Shown piece by piece: positions 33,932 to 41,922 of a stretch of 51,164 nucleotides of DNA. Position numbers and translations under genes: made by a program. Location: positions 1 to 51,164 of the forward strand of contig VGAG01000005.1 in NCBI GenBank assembly GCA_016870835.1, in the 5' to 3' direction. The notes under the pieces are model-generated. The model was given only the letters and a program-made list of their open reading frames with translations. It was not told where the DNA came from and searched no databases. Origin of the DNA: Actinomycetota bacterium (lineage in GTDB: Bacteria > Actinomycetota > Actinomycetes > Nanopelagicales > Nanopelagicaceae). The number at the start of each line of letters is the position of its first letter. The stretch's first letter is position 1.

Positions 33932-35514
33932 CTTAGAGATTCTCCAGCAGCATCTTGACGCGCTGTTGCATGCGCCTGGCTATCTTGAAGTGGTTTCTCT
34001 CGAAGGAAAAGTGCAAAGAAGAATCCAATCACCATAACTGGGACCGCTACCCAGAATACGACTTGGAATGAATTCATAAAGGCGTCGAGTACCGTGTTCT
34101 GGGCTTCAACGGGAAGTGTTGAAATCACCTCAGTGTTGTTTTGCAGGGCGTCGACTACGGAGGGATCAAGTTTTGAAATTGCCTCAGGATTTGTTAGCGC
34201 TAATTCTTTAAATCCACTTTCAAGATTCTTACCGATTTGTTGACTCAAAATTGTGCCAAAAATTGCAGTACCAAAAGCGCCACCAAGTGAGCGGAAAAAG
34301 GTATTTGAGGAGGTTGCGATACCGAGATCTTTGAAATCAACGGCATTTTGTAGCGCAATCACAATTGTCTGCATTGATGCACCAAGGCCAGCACCAAGAA
34401 TGATTGAGTAAATTGAAAGTTGCCAATACGGAGTATCAACTTCTAGTTGTGTCATCAGAAGTAGTCCGATACTCATAGCGATTGTTCCCAGAATTGGGAA
34501 AATCTTGTACTTACCAGTCTTTGTGATGATGCGACCGCTTGTGATTGTTACAGCAAGAATCCCAATCATTAGAGGTATCAGTTTCAATCCGGCCTCAGTC
34601 GCGCTCGAACCTTGGACTATTTGAAGATAGAGCGGGAGCATGATGATTGCGCCGAACATTCCAGCGCCGATGATGAAGCCAATAATTGAAGTAAGGCTAA
34701 ATGTATGGTTTTTAAAGAGCGAGAGCGGAAGAATTGGCTCGCTCACACGCTTCTCCCAGAGCATGTAGATAATTACGATCACAACGCCAAGTGATAGCGC
34801 TGCGACGGTGCGAGGATCGCTCCAGCCATTTTCAGGTCCAAGGACTGAGAGCGCAATCAGAATTGATACAACCGAAGCGACTATCAAAAGCGCCCCTAAA
34901 TAATCGATTTTATGCTCCCGCTTTACTTTAGGAATATGAAGAACCATCGTCGTTACAACCAGAGCGAGAATTCCAAAGGGGAGATTTATATAGAAAATCC
35001 AACGCCAACCAGTTATGCCTAGTATCTCTGCTCGATCTGAGAAGAAGCCACCAAGAAGTGGACCGGCCACAGATGAAAGGCCCCAGACTGCGCCAAATAA
35101 ACCTTGATATTTTCCGCGCTCTCGAGGTGAGACGATGTCGCCCACAATCACAAAGGTAAGCGCCATCAAACCGCCGGCGCCCAGGCCCTGAATAGCACGG
35201 AAGATAATCAGCTGATCCATTGAGGTTGCAGCGCCTGCAAGAAATGATCCGATTAAGAAAACAACAATTGCAAATTGATAAACCGGTCGGCGCCCATATA
35301 AATCCGAGATTTTTCCGTAAAGTGGCGTTGAAGCCGTAGACGTCAATAAATATGCAGTGACAACCCATGAGTAGTGATTCAGTCCATTGAAATCTTCCAC
35401 AATCATCTTAAGCGCCGTAGAGACAATGGTCTGATCAAGTGCAGCTAAGAGCAGACCAGTCATGAGGCTTCCCATGATGATCATGATTTCGCGGTGAGTT
35501 AGTGGTTTTGTCAT
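33928..35514 (-). CDS. MFS drug exporter, DHA2 (EmrB/QacA) family, 14-TM
   Basis: A 528-residue transporter. [17 protein letters not shown] (motif D1), [20 protein letters not shown] (motif A) and [19 protein letters not shown] (motif C, antiporter) are all in place, and 14 hydrophobic helices fit the DHA2 subfamily. An extracytoplasmic segment of about 60 residues near the C-terminus precedes the last helix. It exports lipophilic cations or drugs in exchange for protons. It is the first gene of a two-pump operon and is divergent from a DrrAB-type ABC exporter across 42 bp. Confidence 0.92.
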   Translation of the reverse strand: MTKPLTHREIMIIMGSLMTGLLLAALDQTIVSTALKMIVEDFNGLNHYSWVVTAYLLTSTASTPLYGKISDLYGRRPVYQFAIVVFLIGSFLAGAATSMDQLIIFRAIQGLGAGGLMALTFVIVGDIVSPRERGKYQGLFGAVWGLSSVAGPLLGGFFSDRAEILGITGWRWIFYINLPFGILALVVTTMVLHIPKVKREHKIDYLGALLIVASVVSILIALSVLGPENGWSDPRTVAALSLGVVIVIIYMLWEKRVSEPILPLSLFKNHTFSLTSIIGFIIGAGMFGAIIMLPLYLQIVQGSSATEAGLKLIPLMIGILAVTITSGRIITKTGKYKIFPILGTIAMSIGLLLMTQLEVDTPYWQLSIYSIILGAGLGASMQTIVIALQNAVDFKDLGIATSSNTFFRSLGGAFGTAIFGTILSQQIGKNLESGFKELALTNPEAISKLDPSVVDALQNNTEVISTLPVEAQNTVLDAFMNSFQVVFWVAVPVMVIGFFFALFLREKPLQDSQAHATARQDAAGESLS

Positions 35515-35543
35515 ATTGATTTTGTTCTCTGCCGTAAGGCTAC

Positions 35544-35549
35544 TACCCT
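35544..35549 (+). promoter_or_regulatory. -10 element of the drrA-like gene
   Basis: TACCCT ends 7 nt before the GTG at 35557, matching the leaderless pattern. TTGTTC at 35522-35527 is a possible -35 with a 16-bp gap. Confidence 0.45.
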
Positions 35550-35556
35550 CAACCGC

Positions 35557-36552
35557 GTGAAGAGCGTAGTTGCAGAAGATTTAGTAAAAACTTATGACCG
35601 CGGCAAGGTGCGTGCGCTCGATGGTTTAAGCCTAGATGTGAGTGAAGGCACAGTCCTTGGAGTCCTTGGCCCTAACGGCGCTGGAAAAACAACAACTGTT
35701 CGTGTGCTCACAACTCTACTGATTCCAGATTCAGGGAGAGCTACGGTTGCAGGTATTGATGTAATAAAGCACCCAGAGAAAGTGCGCGAAGTAATTGGTT
35801 TATCGGGCCAATACGCAGCTGTCGATGAGACATTAACCGGCTGGGATAACTTGATTATGTTTGGCCGGCTTTATCACCTCTCCGCAAAAGCTGCGAAGGT
35901 GCGCGCTGAAGAATTGTTAGAACAATTCAGCCTTACTGATGCAGCAAAGCGCCCAATTCGAACATATTCAGGCGGAATGCGCAGAAGGCTTGATTTATCA
36001 GCATCACTAATCGTGAAACCAAAGATTCTTTTCTTAGATGAACCAACAACTGGACTCGATCCACGGGGCAGACAAGAGATGTGGGGCGTTATAAAAGGCT
36101 TAGTTGCTGGCGGCACAACCTTGCTTCTCACAACGCAATATTTGGAAGAAGCCGATCATCTTGCCGATGACATCGTCGTTGTAGATCACGGAAAGGTAAT
36201 TGCTCGCGGAACTTCAGATCAGCTAAAGCGACAAGTAGGTGGCGAACGCCTTGAAGTCGTCGTGGAGGCAAAAGATTTGAATAGCGCTAAAGAGATTTTA
36301 AGTAGAGTTTCAGGTGCGCATATAAATGTTGATGAAGGGCTCCGCCAAGTTTCGGCCCCTGTGACTACAGGTTCGAAGGCTTTGATTGAAGCGGCGCGCG
36401 AGTTAGATGACCTTGGTATCCACCCGTTAGATATTGGGCTTAAACGACCTTCACTCGATGATGTTTTTATTTCACTAACTGGCCATGTAGCCGAGGAGCC
36501 GAAAGTGGAAGAAGATGGCGAAGCCGGCAAGAAGCGCAGGAGGAAAAAGTAG
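35557..36552 (+). CDS. ABC transporter ATP-binding protein (DrrA-like)
   Basis: A 331-residue ATPase. Walker A is [10 protein letters not shown] (about residues 39-48), the signature is [15 protein letters not shown], Walker B is [15 protein letters not shown], and [13 protein letters not shown] holds the H-loop region (Gln-Tyr variant typical of DrrA). The C-terminal domain (about 225-320) is the DrrA-type extension, ending in a Lys/Arg tail. It drives export with the permease that follows at once. It starts at GTG with no ribosome site but a -10 at 7 nt. Confidence 0.92.
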   Translation: MKSVVAEDLVKTYDRGKVRALDGLSLDVSEGTVLGVLGPNGAGKTTTVRVLTTLLIPDSGRATVAGIDVIKHPEKVREVIGLSGQYAAVDETLTGWDNLIMFGRLYHLSAKAAKVRAEELLEQFSLTDAAKRPIRTYSGGMRRRLDLSASLIVKPKILFLDEPTTGLDPRGRQEMWGVIKGLVAGGTTLLLTTQYLEEADHLADDIVVVDHGKVIARGTSDQLKRQVGGERLEVVVEAKDLNSAKEILSRVSGAHINVDEGLRQVSAPVTTGSKALIEAARELDDLGIHPLDIGLKRPSLDDVFISLTGHVAEEPKVEEDGEAGKKRRRKK

Positions 36553-37353
36553 ATGTCGCACGCAATTTCTGATGCCTTAGTCGTTACGAAGCGTCAATGG
36601 CTCCAGTTAATTCGAGTTCCTGAGGTCCTCATCTTTTCAACTATCCAGCCGGTGATGTTTGTTCTGCTCTTTCGTTATGTATTCGGCGGCTCTATCTCCA
36701 CCGGAATTCCTGGCGTTGATTATGTACAACTTTTGATGCCGGGCATCTTCGTACAAACAGTCGCATTTACTCTTGCCGGTACAGCCGTTGGTCTCGCAGA
36801 AGATATGCAGAAAGGGCTGATTGATCGCTTCCGTTCACTTCCTATTTCAAGGGGAGCGGTTGTCTTTGGCCGAGCACTTGGTGATGGACTTTTAAATATT
36901 GTCGTTTTATTTGTAATGGGGATAGCTGGTTATGTTGTTGGGTGGCGACCCGATTCTGGAATCTTCAAGGTATTACTCGGGTTTCTCTTTCTTCTCTTTT
37001 TTGGTTTCTCGATGGCATGGATTGGTATCTTAATTGGGCTATCAGTCCGCTCTGCTCGAGTCGCAAACGCGGCCGTTTTCATTGCAGTCTTTCCGCTCAC
37101 CTTTTTATCCAATGCTTTTGCCCCAACAACCGGAATGCCGAGAGCGCTCCAATACTTTGCAGAGTGGAATCCGGTATCAACAATGGTTGCCGCTTGTCGC
37201 GAACTCTTTGGCCTGCAAAATATTTTTGGGGTTACAGCGAATTCCTGGCCAAGCCAAAATCCACTTGCGATGTCATTAATCTATATAGTCTTGTTAATGG
37301 CAGTTTTTGTTCCCTTAAGTATTCGCAAGTACATCAATACCGCAACTAAATAA
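36553..37353 (+). CDS. ABC-2 type permease (DrrB-like)
   Basis: A 266-residue membrane protein with about six helices of the ABC-2 fold. VTKRQWLQLIRVPEVLIFS at the N-terminus and QVMF-type segment near PVMFVLLFRYVFGG, plus LMPGIFVQTVAFTLAG and KGLIDRFRSLPISRGAV (the coupling-helix region), match DrrB-like permeases. The ATG directly follows the ATPase stop codon. With its partner it should export a lipophilic compound or glycolipid. It is convergent with greA. Confidence 0.9.
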   Translation: MSHAISDALVVTKRQWLQLIRVPEVLIFSTIQPVMFVLLFRYVFGGSISTGIPGVDYVQLLMPGIFVQTVAFTLAGTAVGLAEDMQKGLIDRFRSLPISRGAVVFGRALGDGLLNIVVLFVMGIAGYVVGWRPDSGIFKVLLGFLFLLFFGFSMAWIGILIGLSVRSARVANAAVFIAVFPLTFLSNAFAPTTGMPRALQYFAEWNPVSTMVAACRELFGLQNIFGVTANSWPSQNPLAMSLIYIVLLMAVFVPLSIRKYINTATK

Positions 37354-37355
37354 AG

Positions 37356-37829
37356 TTACGCGAAGAAATCTGCAGCGAGAATTTTTACTGTAATTGATTT
37401 GCCATTAGGCGCGGTGTAGCTCCGTTCATCGCCAACGCTTGCGCCCATAACCGCAGCGCCCAACGGGGATTGCTCGCTATAAACATCAAGCTCACCACTT
37501 GCAATCTCTCTTGAACCGAGAAGGAATTCCATCTCCTTTCCCATAATCTCAACGCCGACTTTCATCCCCGGTCCAACTTTTCCAGCCTCGCCACTCGGGG
37601 TACCGATCTCTGCATTTTCAAGGAGGGCTTTAAGTTGTCTAATTCGCGCCTCTAACTTTCCTTGCTCTTCACGTGCGGCGTGATAACCGCCATTTTCTTT
37701 TAGATCACCCTCAGCGCGGGCTGCTTCAATCTTCTTCACAACCTCAGCTCTACCAGTTGACTCAAGTTGAGAGAGTTCTGACTGGAGGCGATCTGCAGCC
37801 TCTTGGGTCAACCAGGTCTTTGCGCTCAT
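37356..37829 (-). CDS. greA: Transcription elongation factor GreA
   Basis: A 157-residue Gre factor. The N-terminal coiled coil ends in the acidic tip ARAEGDLKENGGYHAAREEQ, where Asp42 and Glu45 should bind Mg at the RNA polymerase active site. The C-terminal FKBP-like domain begins near residue 85. It stimulates cleavage of backtracked RNA. The tip is Gly-Gly-Tyr rather than the common Ala-Glu-Tyr. TAATCT (37842 down to 37837) ends 7 nt before the ATG, so its own leaderless promoter is likely. The next gene, DUF4307, follows the mycobacterial order. Confidence 0.95.
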   Translation of the reverse strand: MSAKTWLTQEAADRLQSELSQLESTGRAEVVKKIEAARAEGDLKENGGYHAAREEQGKLEARIRQLKALLENAEIGTPSGEAGKVGPGMKVGVEIMGKEMEFLLGSREIASGELDVYSEQSPLGAAVMGASVGDERSYTAPNGKSITVKILAADFFA

Positions 37830-37836
37830 AAGGGAG

Positions 37837-37842
37837 AGATTA
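37837..37842 (-). promoter_or_regulatory. -10 element of greA
   Basis: TAATCT on the reverse strand ends 7 nt before the greA ATG at 37829. Confidence 0.5.
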
Positions 37843-37880
37843 TTGCGACTTTCGCATGAGTTTTCTAAATCTCTAAATCG

Positions 37881-38288
37881 CTATGGTTTTATGCGACATT
37901 CGAGCACGCCTGCGTTCACAGCCGCGAGCCGAGTGGGTATTACCGCTGTGATTTTCACGGGGTTAGAGCTACTTGAAGCTACTTCAAGATCGATCTCGCC
38001 AACGATGTTTTTATCAAGATCTCTAGCAACGAGGGTGCAACTTTGAGCGATTTTTGGATCACTTCGATCTAACTCAAAAGTAATCTCGATGGCTCGCTCA
38101 TCAATTGGTTTAAAACTCACTAAAGTAACGCGAGCAGGCGGATTGGAGTGATACCAAGCGCTCCACATCAACCACGGAAGTCCAATCACCAAAATCGCGA
38201 TTGCTAGATATTTCCATAGACCAGCTTCAGACTTACCGTAGCGAGCTTCTAAAAGCTCCTTAGTCTCCCTAGGTAACTCTTGGTTCAT
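37881..38288 (-). CDS. DUF4307-family membrane protein
   Basis: A 135-residue protein: short cytoplasmic N-terminus (MNQELPRETKELLEARYGKS), one membrane helix (about 25-44), then an extracytoplasmic beta-rich domain. This is the DUF4307 family found beside greA and mca in Actinobacteria; function unknown. The frame is open to 38348, but ATG 38288 gives the family's N-terminus and has CAGAAT 6 nt upstream. It is divergent from the 47-residue gene across only 14 bp. The mca gene that normally sits next to it is missing. Confidence 0.8.
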   Translation of the reverse strand: MNQELPRETKELLEARYGKSEAGLWKYLAIAILVIGLPWLMWSAWYHSNPPARVTLVSFKPIDERAIEITFELDRSDPKIAQSCTLVARDLDKNIVGEIDLEVASSSSNPVKITAVIPTRLAAVNAGVLECRIKP

Positions 38289-38290
38289 GG

Positions 38291-38300
38291 GATGATTCTG
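38291..38300. promoter_or_regulatory. Overlapping divergent -10 candidates
   Basis: On the plus strand GATGAT (38291-38296) lies 6 nt before ATG 38303. On the minus strand CAGAAT (38300 down to 38295) lies 6 nt before ATG 38288. The hexamers overlap by 2 bp, in a 14-bp gap. Each matches TATAAT at four positions. Confidence 0.35.
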
Positions 38301-38302
38301 GC

Positions 38303-38446
38303 ATGGAAAGTGGCTATCTAGACCAAGGTATTGCTGGATCAATAACAATGATCACTCTAACTTTGGCAACCGTACTCCTGCTCCGCAGTTTCTATAAGAG
38401 ATACAAACGGATGGAGCAACGACGGATTGAAGATGAGTCAAAGTAG
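38303..38446 (+). CDS. Small single-helix membrane protein (47 aa)
   Basis: An ATG at 38303 opens 47 codons ending at TAG 38446. The product has a short acidic N-terminus (MESGYLDQGIAGSI), one membrane helix (about residues 9-27, ending LATVLLLRSFY) and a basic, cytoplasmic tail (KRYKRMEQRRIEDESK). It resembles, by pattern, the small conserved membrane protein encoded after mca in other Actinobacteria (position of Rv1083), which also has an LLLRSxxRRxRK segment. The SURF1 gene starts 14 nt before its stop. Function unknown. Confidence 0.7.
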   Translation: MESGYLDQGIAGSITMITLTLATVLLLRSFYKRYKRMEQRRIEDESK

Positions 38447-39125
38447 AGGCCTTTTAAAAAAAGCAGGCAATTCACTTCTAGCTTTAATTCTAATTAGCGC
38501 ATTTATCTGGTTAGGTTTTTGGCAGCTTGATCGGGCAGGAGAAGTAAAAGAATTACAGAAGCCATATCAAGAACAGCCGATTGTTCCTTTATCTGAAGTA
38601 GCGAGACCAAATAGCAACTTGAGTGGCGAATCGGTAAACAGAATTGTTGAGTTTTCAGGTGTTTATGTCGCACAGTTTGATGCGCCAAACCAGGTCGATA
38701 GCGCCGGAAGAAAATCAGATTGGCTAGTCGCCTTGATGGAAGTAGATGGTGGTGGATATCTTCTTGTTCTTAGAAGCGGTGTACAAAGTGATCTGCCTAG
38801 AGGCGACATCAAAGTCACCGGAAGAATTTTTCCAAGGCAATATGAAGATATAAGTGAACGAGAAGCAGGAAAGCTAAGTCGACTAGATCCATCTTTGCTC
38901 GTTGCCCAATATCCTGGTGATTACTACGACGGATTTGTTGCCGCCAATAACGAGATTCGAGATGGCATGGAGCTATCTGTTCCGCGAGTGATTCTCGAAC
39001 CAGCCGAGCCGAGCATCCCGAGGTACTACTGGCAACACATCGCATATGTGGTTATTTGGTGGCTCATGGCTCTCGTAGTACTTTTCTTACCGTTATATGG
39101 CCGCTGGCGAGAGAGGAACCCATAA
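38433..39125 (+). CDS. SURF1-family cytochrome oxidase assembly protein
   Basis: A 230-residue protein with two membrane helices (about 13-30 and 201-222) around an extracytoplasmic domain. FIWLGFWQLDRAGEVKELQK is the SURF1 N-terminal motif, and RSGVQSDLPRGDIKVTGRIF plus YYWQHIAYVVIWWLMALVVL are also typical. It assists haem a insertion into cytochrome c oxidase and complements the CopD-CtaG protein at 3021. ATG 38433 is preferred over TTG 38427 because GGA lies 6 nt upstream of it. The DUF3817 gene follows after the stop with no gap. Confidence 0.88.
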   Translation: MSQSRGLLKKAGNSLLALILISAFIWLGFWQLDRAGEVKELQKPYQEQPIVPLSEVARPNSNLSGESVNRIVEFSGVYVAQFDAPNQVDSAGRKSDWLVALMEVDGGGYLLVLRSGVQSDLPRGDIKVTGRIFPRQYEDISEREAGKLSRLDPSLLVAQYPGDYYDGFVAANNEIRDGMELSVPRVILEPAEPSIPRYYWQHIAYVVIWWLMALVVLFLPLYGRWRERNP

Positions 39126-39428
39126 ATGAAGGGCGTAGTTCAACGCTTTCGAGTCATGGCGCTACTTGCCGGGGTTATGTCTCTACTTCTCTGGTTTGTT
39201 GAGCTTCCCGTTGTCTATCTACTAGATGCACCAGAACTTGAAGCAAAGGTGAAGTGGATTCCCTTTGTTCACGGCTACGTATATGCAGTTTATGTATTAA
39301 CTGCAATTCACTTCACCGCAAAGGCCCGCTTCACTATTAAGCGAATGATTCTCTTCATCCTCGCTGGAACTTTGCCTGTCCTCTCATTTATCGCAGAGCG
39401 AAGGGTCTCTCGCGAGTACAAGTTCTAG
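39126..39428 (+). CDS. DUF3817-family membrane protein
   Basis: A 100-residue protein with three hydrophobic segments. FRVMALLAGVMSLLLWF at the start, PFVHGYVYAVYVLTAIHFT in the middle, and ILAGTLPVLSFIAERRVSRE at the end match DUF3817, which usually neighbours SURF1 or guaA genes in Actinobacteria. Function unknown. Its ATG follows the SURF1 stop codon directly, so it may be tied to the respiratory chain. Confidence 0.85.
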   Translation: MKGVVQRFRVMALLAGVMSLLLWFVELPVVYLLDAPELEAKVKWIPFVHGYVYAVYVLTAIHFTAKARFTIKRMILFILAGTLPVLSFIAERRVSREYKF

Positions 39429-39448
39429 AGCTATAGAAATAGAGAAAA

Positions 39449-40237
39449 TTGAAAATTAAAGCAATCATCAAGTCCGCTCTCTATCCAATTTATGAGCGAC
39501 GGTTACTTCGCCGCTTAGATTTAGCAAACACCCCAAATCACATCGGAGTGATCCTTGATGGCAATCGCAGGTGGTCAAAGGAAAATCCATCGCCAACCGG
39601 AGATACCTCAGCTCGCCGCGGACATATTGCGGGCGCAGAGAAAATTATTGAACTTCTAGATTGGTGTGAAGAAACTGATATCAAAGTTGTAACGCTCTGG
39701 TTGCTCTCAAGTGATAATTTCAAGCGCCCTAGTGATGAAGTCCAATCTCTACTTGGCATTATTAATGACGCGGTTGAGAGATTGCGTTCAACCGGCCGTT
39801 GGAAAATTCGCCCCGTTGGTTCATTTGATTTACTTCCGGAATCATTACAGAAAACTCTTAAAGAAATCGAAGCAAGTACTGCAAATATTGAAGGTATAAC
39901 GGTAAATGTGGCGATTGGGTATGGCGGCCGCCTTGAGATTATCGATGCGGTGCGTCGTTACATTGCCGAGTCGGCCTCTTTTGGAAAGAGTGCGGCTGAG
40001 ATAAGCGAGGCGCTCTCGGCCGAGAAGGTCGATCAATATCTTTACACCGCCGGCCAACCGGATCCAGAGTTGGTCATACGTACTTCAGGTGAGCAACGCC
40101 TCGGCGGATTCTTACTCTGGCAGAGCCACCAATCTGAGTTCTACTTCTGCGAGGCTTACTGGCCAGACTTTCGTAAGGTGGATTTTCTCCGCGCACTTCG
40201 CTCATATTCATTAAGAGAGAGAAGATTAGGTAAATAG
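39449..40237 (+). CDS. Short-chain Z-isoprenyl diphosphate synthase (UppS family)
   Basis: A 262-residue cis-prenyltransferase. HIGVILDGNRRWSKENP holds the catalytic Asp and the phosphate-binding motif; VVTLWLLSSDNFKRPSDEV, VAIGYGGRLEIIDAVRR and PDPELVIRTSGEQRLGGFLLWQ complete the set. NRRW in place of the usual NGRW is typical of the actinobacterial Z-FPP synthase group (Rv1086-like), which makes short Z-prenyl chains for decaprenyl phosphate. The frame's only reasonable start is TTG 39449, with a poor ribosome site. phoH lies 141 bp downstream. Confidence 0.92.
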   Translation: MKIKAIIKSALYPIYERRLLRRLDLANTPNHIGVILDGNRRWSKENPSPTGDTSARRGHIAGAEKIIELLDWCEETDIKVVTLWLLSSDNFKRPSDEVQSLLGIINDAVERLRSTGRWKIRPVGSFDLLPESLQKTLKEIEASTANIEGITVNVAIGYGGRLEIIDAVRRYIAESASFGKSAAEISEALSAEKVDQYLYTAGQPDPELVIRTSGEQRLGGFLLWQSHQSEFYFCEAYWPDFRKVDFLRALRSYSLRERRLGK

Positions 40238-40293
40238 TTAGTTAGTAGAAAAAAACTTTGAGCGTGTCGCATGACTAGCAGGGCTCTCAGGAT

Positions 40294-40355
40294 TTACCGT
40301 TTTCCAGTAAATAATTTCCCTCACTAACGAAGCTGTTAGTGCGAGACAACAGAAT
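40294..40355 (+). promoter_or_regulatory. Inverted repeats and -10 upstream of phoH
   Basis: The 141-bp gap holds two inverted repeats: ATTTAC/GTAAAT (about 40294-40314) and CACTAAC (40322-40328)/GTTAGTG (40335-40341), the second perfect with a 6-nt loop. CAGAAT at 40350-40355 is a possible -10. They may be protein-binding sites or leader hairpins. Confidence 0.4.
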
Positions 40356-40378
40356 AAAAGTGCAGGAAGAGGAGCCAA

Positions 40379-41701
40379 TTGGCCCGTCGTAGCTCCGAAG
40401 TTCTTAAGACCTACGTTCTTGATACCAGCGTCTTGCTAGCCGACCCCACCGCCCTGTTTCGCTTCGAAGAGCACGAAATAATCATCCCAATCGCTGTAAT
40501 TGGCGAGTTAGAAACTAAGCGCGATCACCCTGAGTTGGGCTATTTTGCAAGGGCAGCTCTGCGCGCCCTAGACGACCTTCGGGTGGCTCATGGCCGGCTC
40601 GATAAACCACTAAAGATAAATGCCCAAGGCGGCACTCTCTCGGTCGAGCTAAATCACACAGATACCTCCGCACTTCCACATGGCTTTTTGCGCGATGGCA
40701 CAAATGATTCGCGGATCTTGGCGATTGCCCGAAATCTTGTTGGTGAAGGAAAAGATGTCATCCTCGTAACGAAAGACCTACCTCTTCGCGTTAAGGCATC
40801 TTCGGTTGGAATCGTTGCTGAGGAGTATCGCGCTGAGTTGGTCCCAAGTAGCGGTTGGACCGGAATGGTCGAAGAGAGCGTTGGAAGTAAATTGATTGAT
40901 GCCCTCTATGCCGGTGAGAAAGTTAGCGATCCGCTCGCGAAAGACCTTCCTTGTCATACCGGAGTCGTCTTGCACTCGGAAAAAGGAAGCGCTCTTGCCC
41001 GGGTTACTGCAGATAAATCTTTAGTTCTAGTCCGCGGCGATCGCAGCGCTTTTGGAATCCATGGTCGTTCCGCAGAACAGAGAGTCGCTCTTGATCTATT
41101 ACTTGATAATGAAGTTGGAATTGTCTCTCTTGGCGGAAGAGCTGGAACAGGTAAATCTGCTCTAGCGCTCTGCGCTGGACTAGAGGCGGTAATGGAGCGA
41201 AGACTCCATAAGAAAGTTGTGGTCTTTCGCCCGCTCTATCCCGTTGGCGGACAAGAACTTGGCTACCTTCCTGGAACTGAAGGGGAGAAGATGTCTCCTT
41301 GGGCCCAAGCCGTCTTTGACACTCTTGGAGCGTTGGTCTCAAACCAAGTTATCGAAGAGATTATGGATCGAGGGCTAATTGAGGTCCTTCCACTTACTCA
41401 CATCCGCGGCCGCTCACTTCATGATGCATTTGTAATTGTTGATGAAGCCCAATCCCTTGAGCGCGGGGTTCTCTTAACGGTGCTCTCCAGAATTGGCCAA
41501 GGCTCAAGAGTTGTCCTTACCCATGATGTCGCCCAGCGCGACAACCTTCGGGTCGGTCGCCATGACGGAGTTGTCGCCGTAATCGAGTCGCTCAAAGGCC
41601 ATCCGCTCTTTGCTCATGTGACCCTTACCCGCTCCGAGCGTTCCCAGATCGCAGCCCTTGTGACTGAGCTACTTGAGGATCCAGTCCAACTCTTTGCCTA
41701 A
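40379..41701 (+). CDS. PIN-PhoH fusion RNA helicase/RNase (PhoH2)
   Basis: A 440-residue protein. The N-terminal PIN domain (about 1-135) begins [16 protein letters not shown], with acidic residues for nuclease activity. The C-terminal PhoH ATPase domain (about 220-435) has Walker [13 protein letters not shown] and Walker [12 protein letters not shown]. This fusion is called PhoH2 in mycobacteria, where it unwinds and cuts RNA and is linked to a toxin-antitoxin-type regulation. The start is TTG 40379, supported by AGGAG 4 nt upstream. The preceding antitoxin gene seen in some species is not present here. Confidence 0.93.
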   Translation: MARRSSEVLKTYVLDTSVLLADPTALFRFEEHEIIIPIAVIGELETKRDHPELGYFARAALRALDDLRVAHGRLDKPLKINAQGGTLSVELNHTDTSALPHGFLRDGTNDSRILAIARNLVGEGKDVILVTKDLPLRVKASSVGIVAEEYRAELVPSSGWTGMVEESVGSKLIDALYAGEKVSDPLAKDLPCHTGVVLHSEKGSALARVTADKSLVLVRGDRSAFGIHGRSAEQRVALDLLLDNEVGIVSLGGRAGTGKSALALCAGLEAVMERRLHKKVVVFRPLYPVGGQELGYLPGTEGEKMSPWAQAVFDTLGALVSNQVIEEIMDRGLIEVLPLTHIRGRSLHDAFVIVDEAQSLERGVLLTVLSRIGQGSRVVLTHDVAQRDNLRVGRHDGVVAVIESLKGHPLFAHVTLTRSERSQIAALVTELLEDPVQLFA

Positions 41702-41733
41702 AGCCCGAAAATAAGGGATTTTGCTTCATAAGG

Positions 41734-41777
41734 TATAAATCAGACAGTTTCGCATACGAACTGGGCTTTTATTATCC
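41734..41777 (+). promoter_or_regulatory. -10 and hairpin between phoH and the transglycosylase gene
   Basis: TATAAA (41734-41739) is a strong -10 candidate that would start a leader of about 180 nt. CAGTTTCG and CGAACTG (about 41747-41765) fold into a small hairpin followed by GGGCTTTTATT, which may instead terminate phoH. The two readings conflict and cannot be settled by eye. Confidence 0.35.
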
Positions 41778-41829
41778 ACATTTCCTGTGAGATTTTACTT
41801 TTTTCCGCCACGCGCCTGTTTTGATTTGC

Positions 41830-41915
41830 GGGTGGCTTCACCCTTTGTCACCCTTCAGGTCGGATTTCCAACCTAACCGACCACCTTCCCCCTTATATGA
41901 CCTCGAAAGAGGAGG
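41830..41915 (+). promoter_or_regulatory. Structured leader with ribosome-site hairpin, transglycosylase gene
   Basis: GGGTG-gctt-CACCC (41830-41843) and GGTCGG/CCGACC (41858-41882) form two stems. CCTC-GAAA-GAGG (about 41901-41912) forms a stem that takes in the start of the ribosome site GAGGAGGT (41909-41916), 7 nt before the ATG. In other Actinobacteria similar genes sit behind cyclic-di-AMP riboswitches, but I cannot find that motif here. Confidence 0.4.
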
Positions 41916-41922
41916 TAGAAGC

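Noticed and set aside
34928-35368. 146-codon open frame on the minus strand
   Set aside because: It lies inside the DHA2 pump gene in another frame. It has no domain pattern, and the pump frame carries clear family motifs.
41821-41922. N-terminal extension of the transglycosylase from TTG 41821
   Set aside because: It would bury the signal peptide and ignore a perfect ribosome site before ATG 41923.
41740-41922. Cyclic-di-AMP (ydaO-yuaA) riboswitch
   Set aside because: The conserved elements of that class (for example the GGGTGAA and AGCTAACC segments in the right order) could not be found by eye, so it is listed only as a structured leader.
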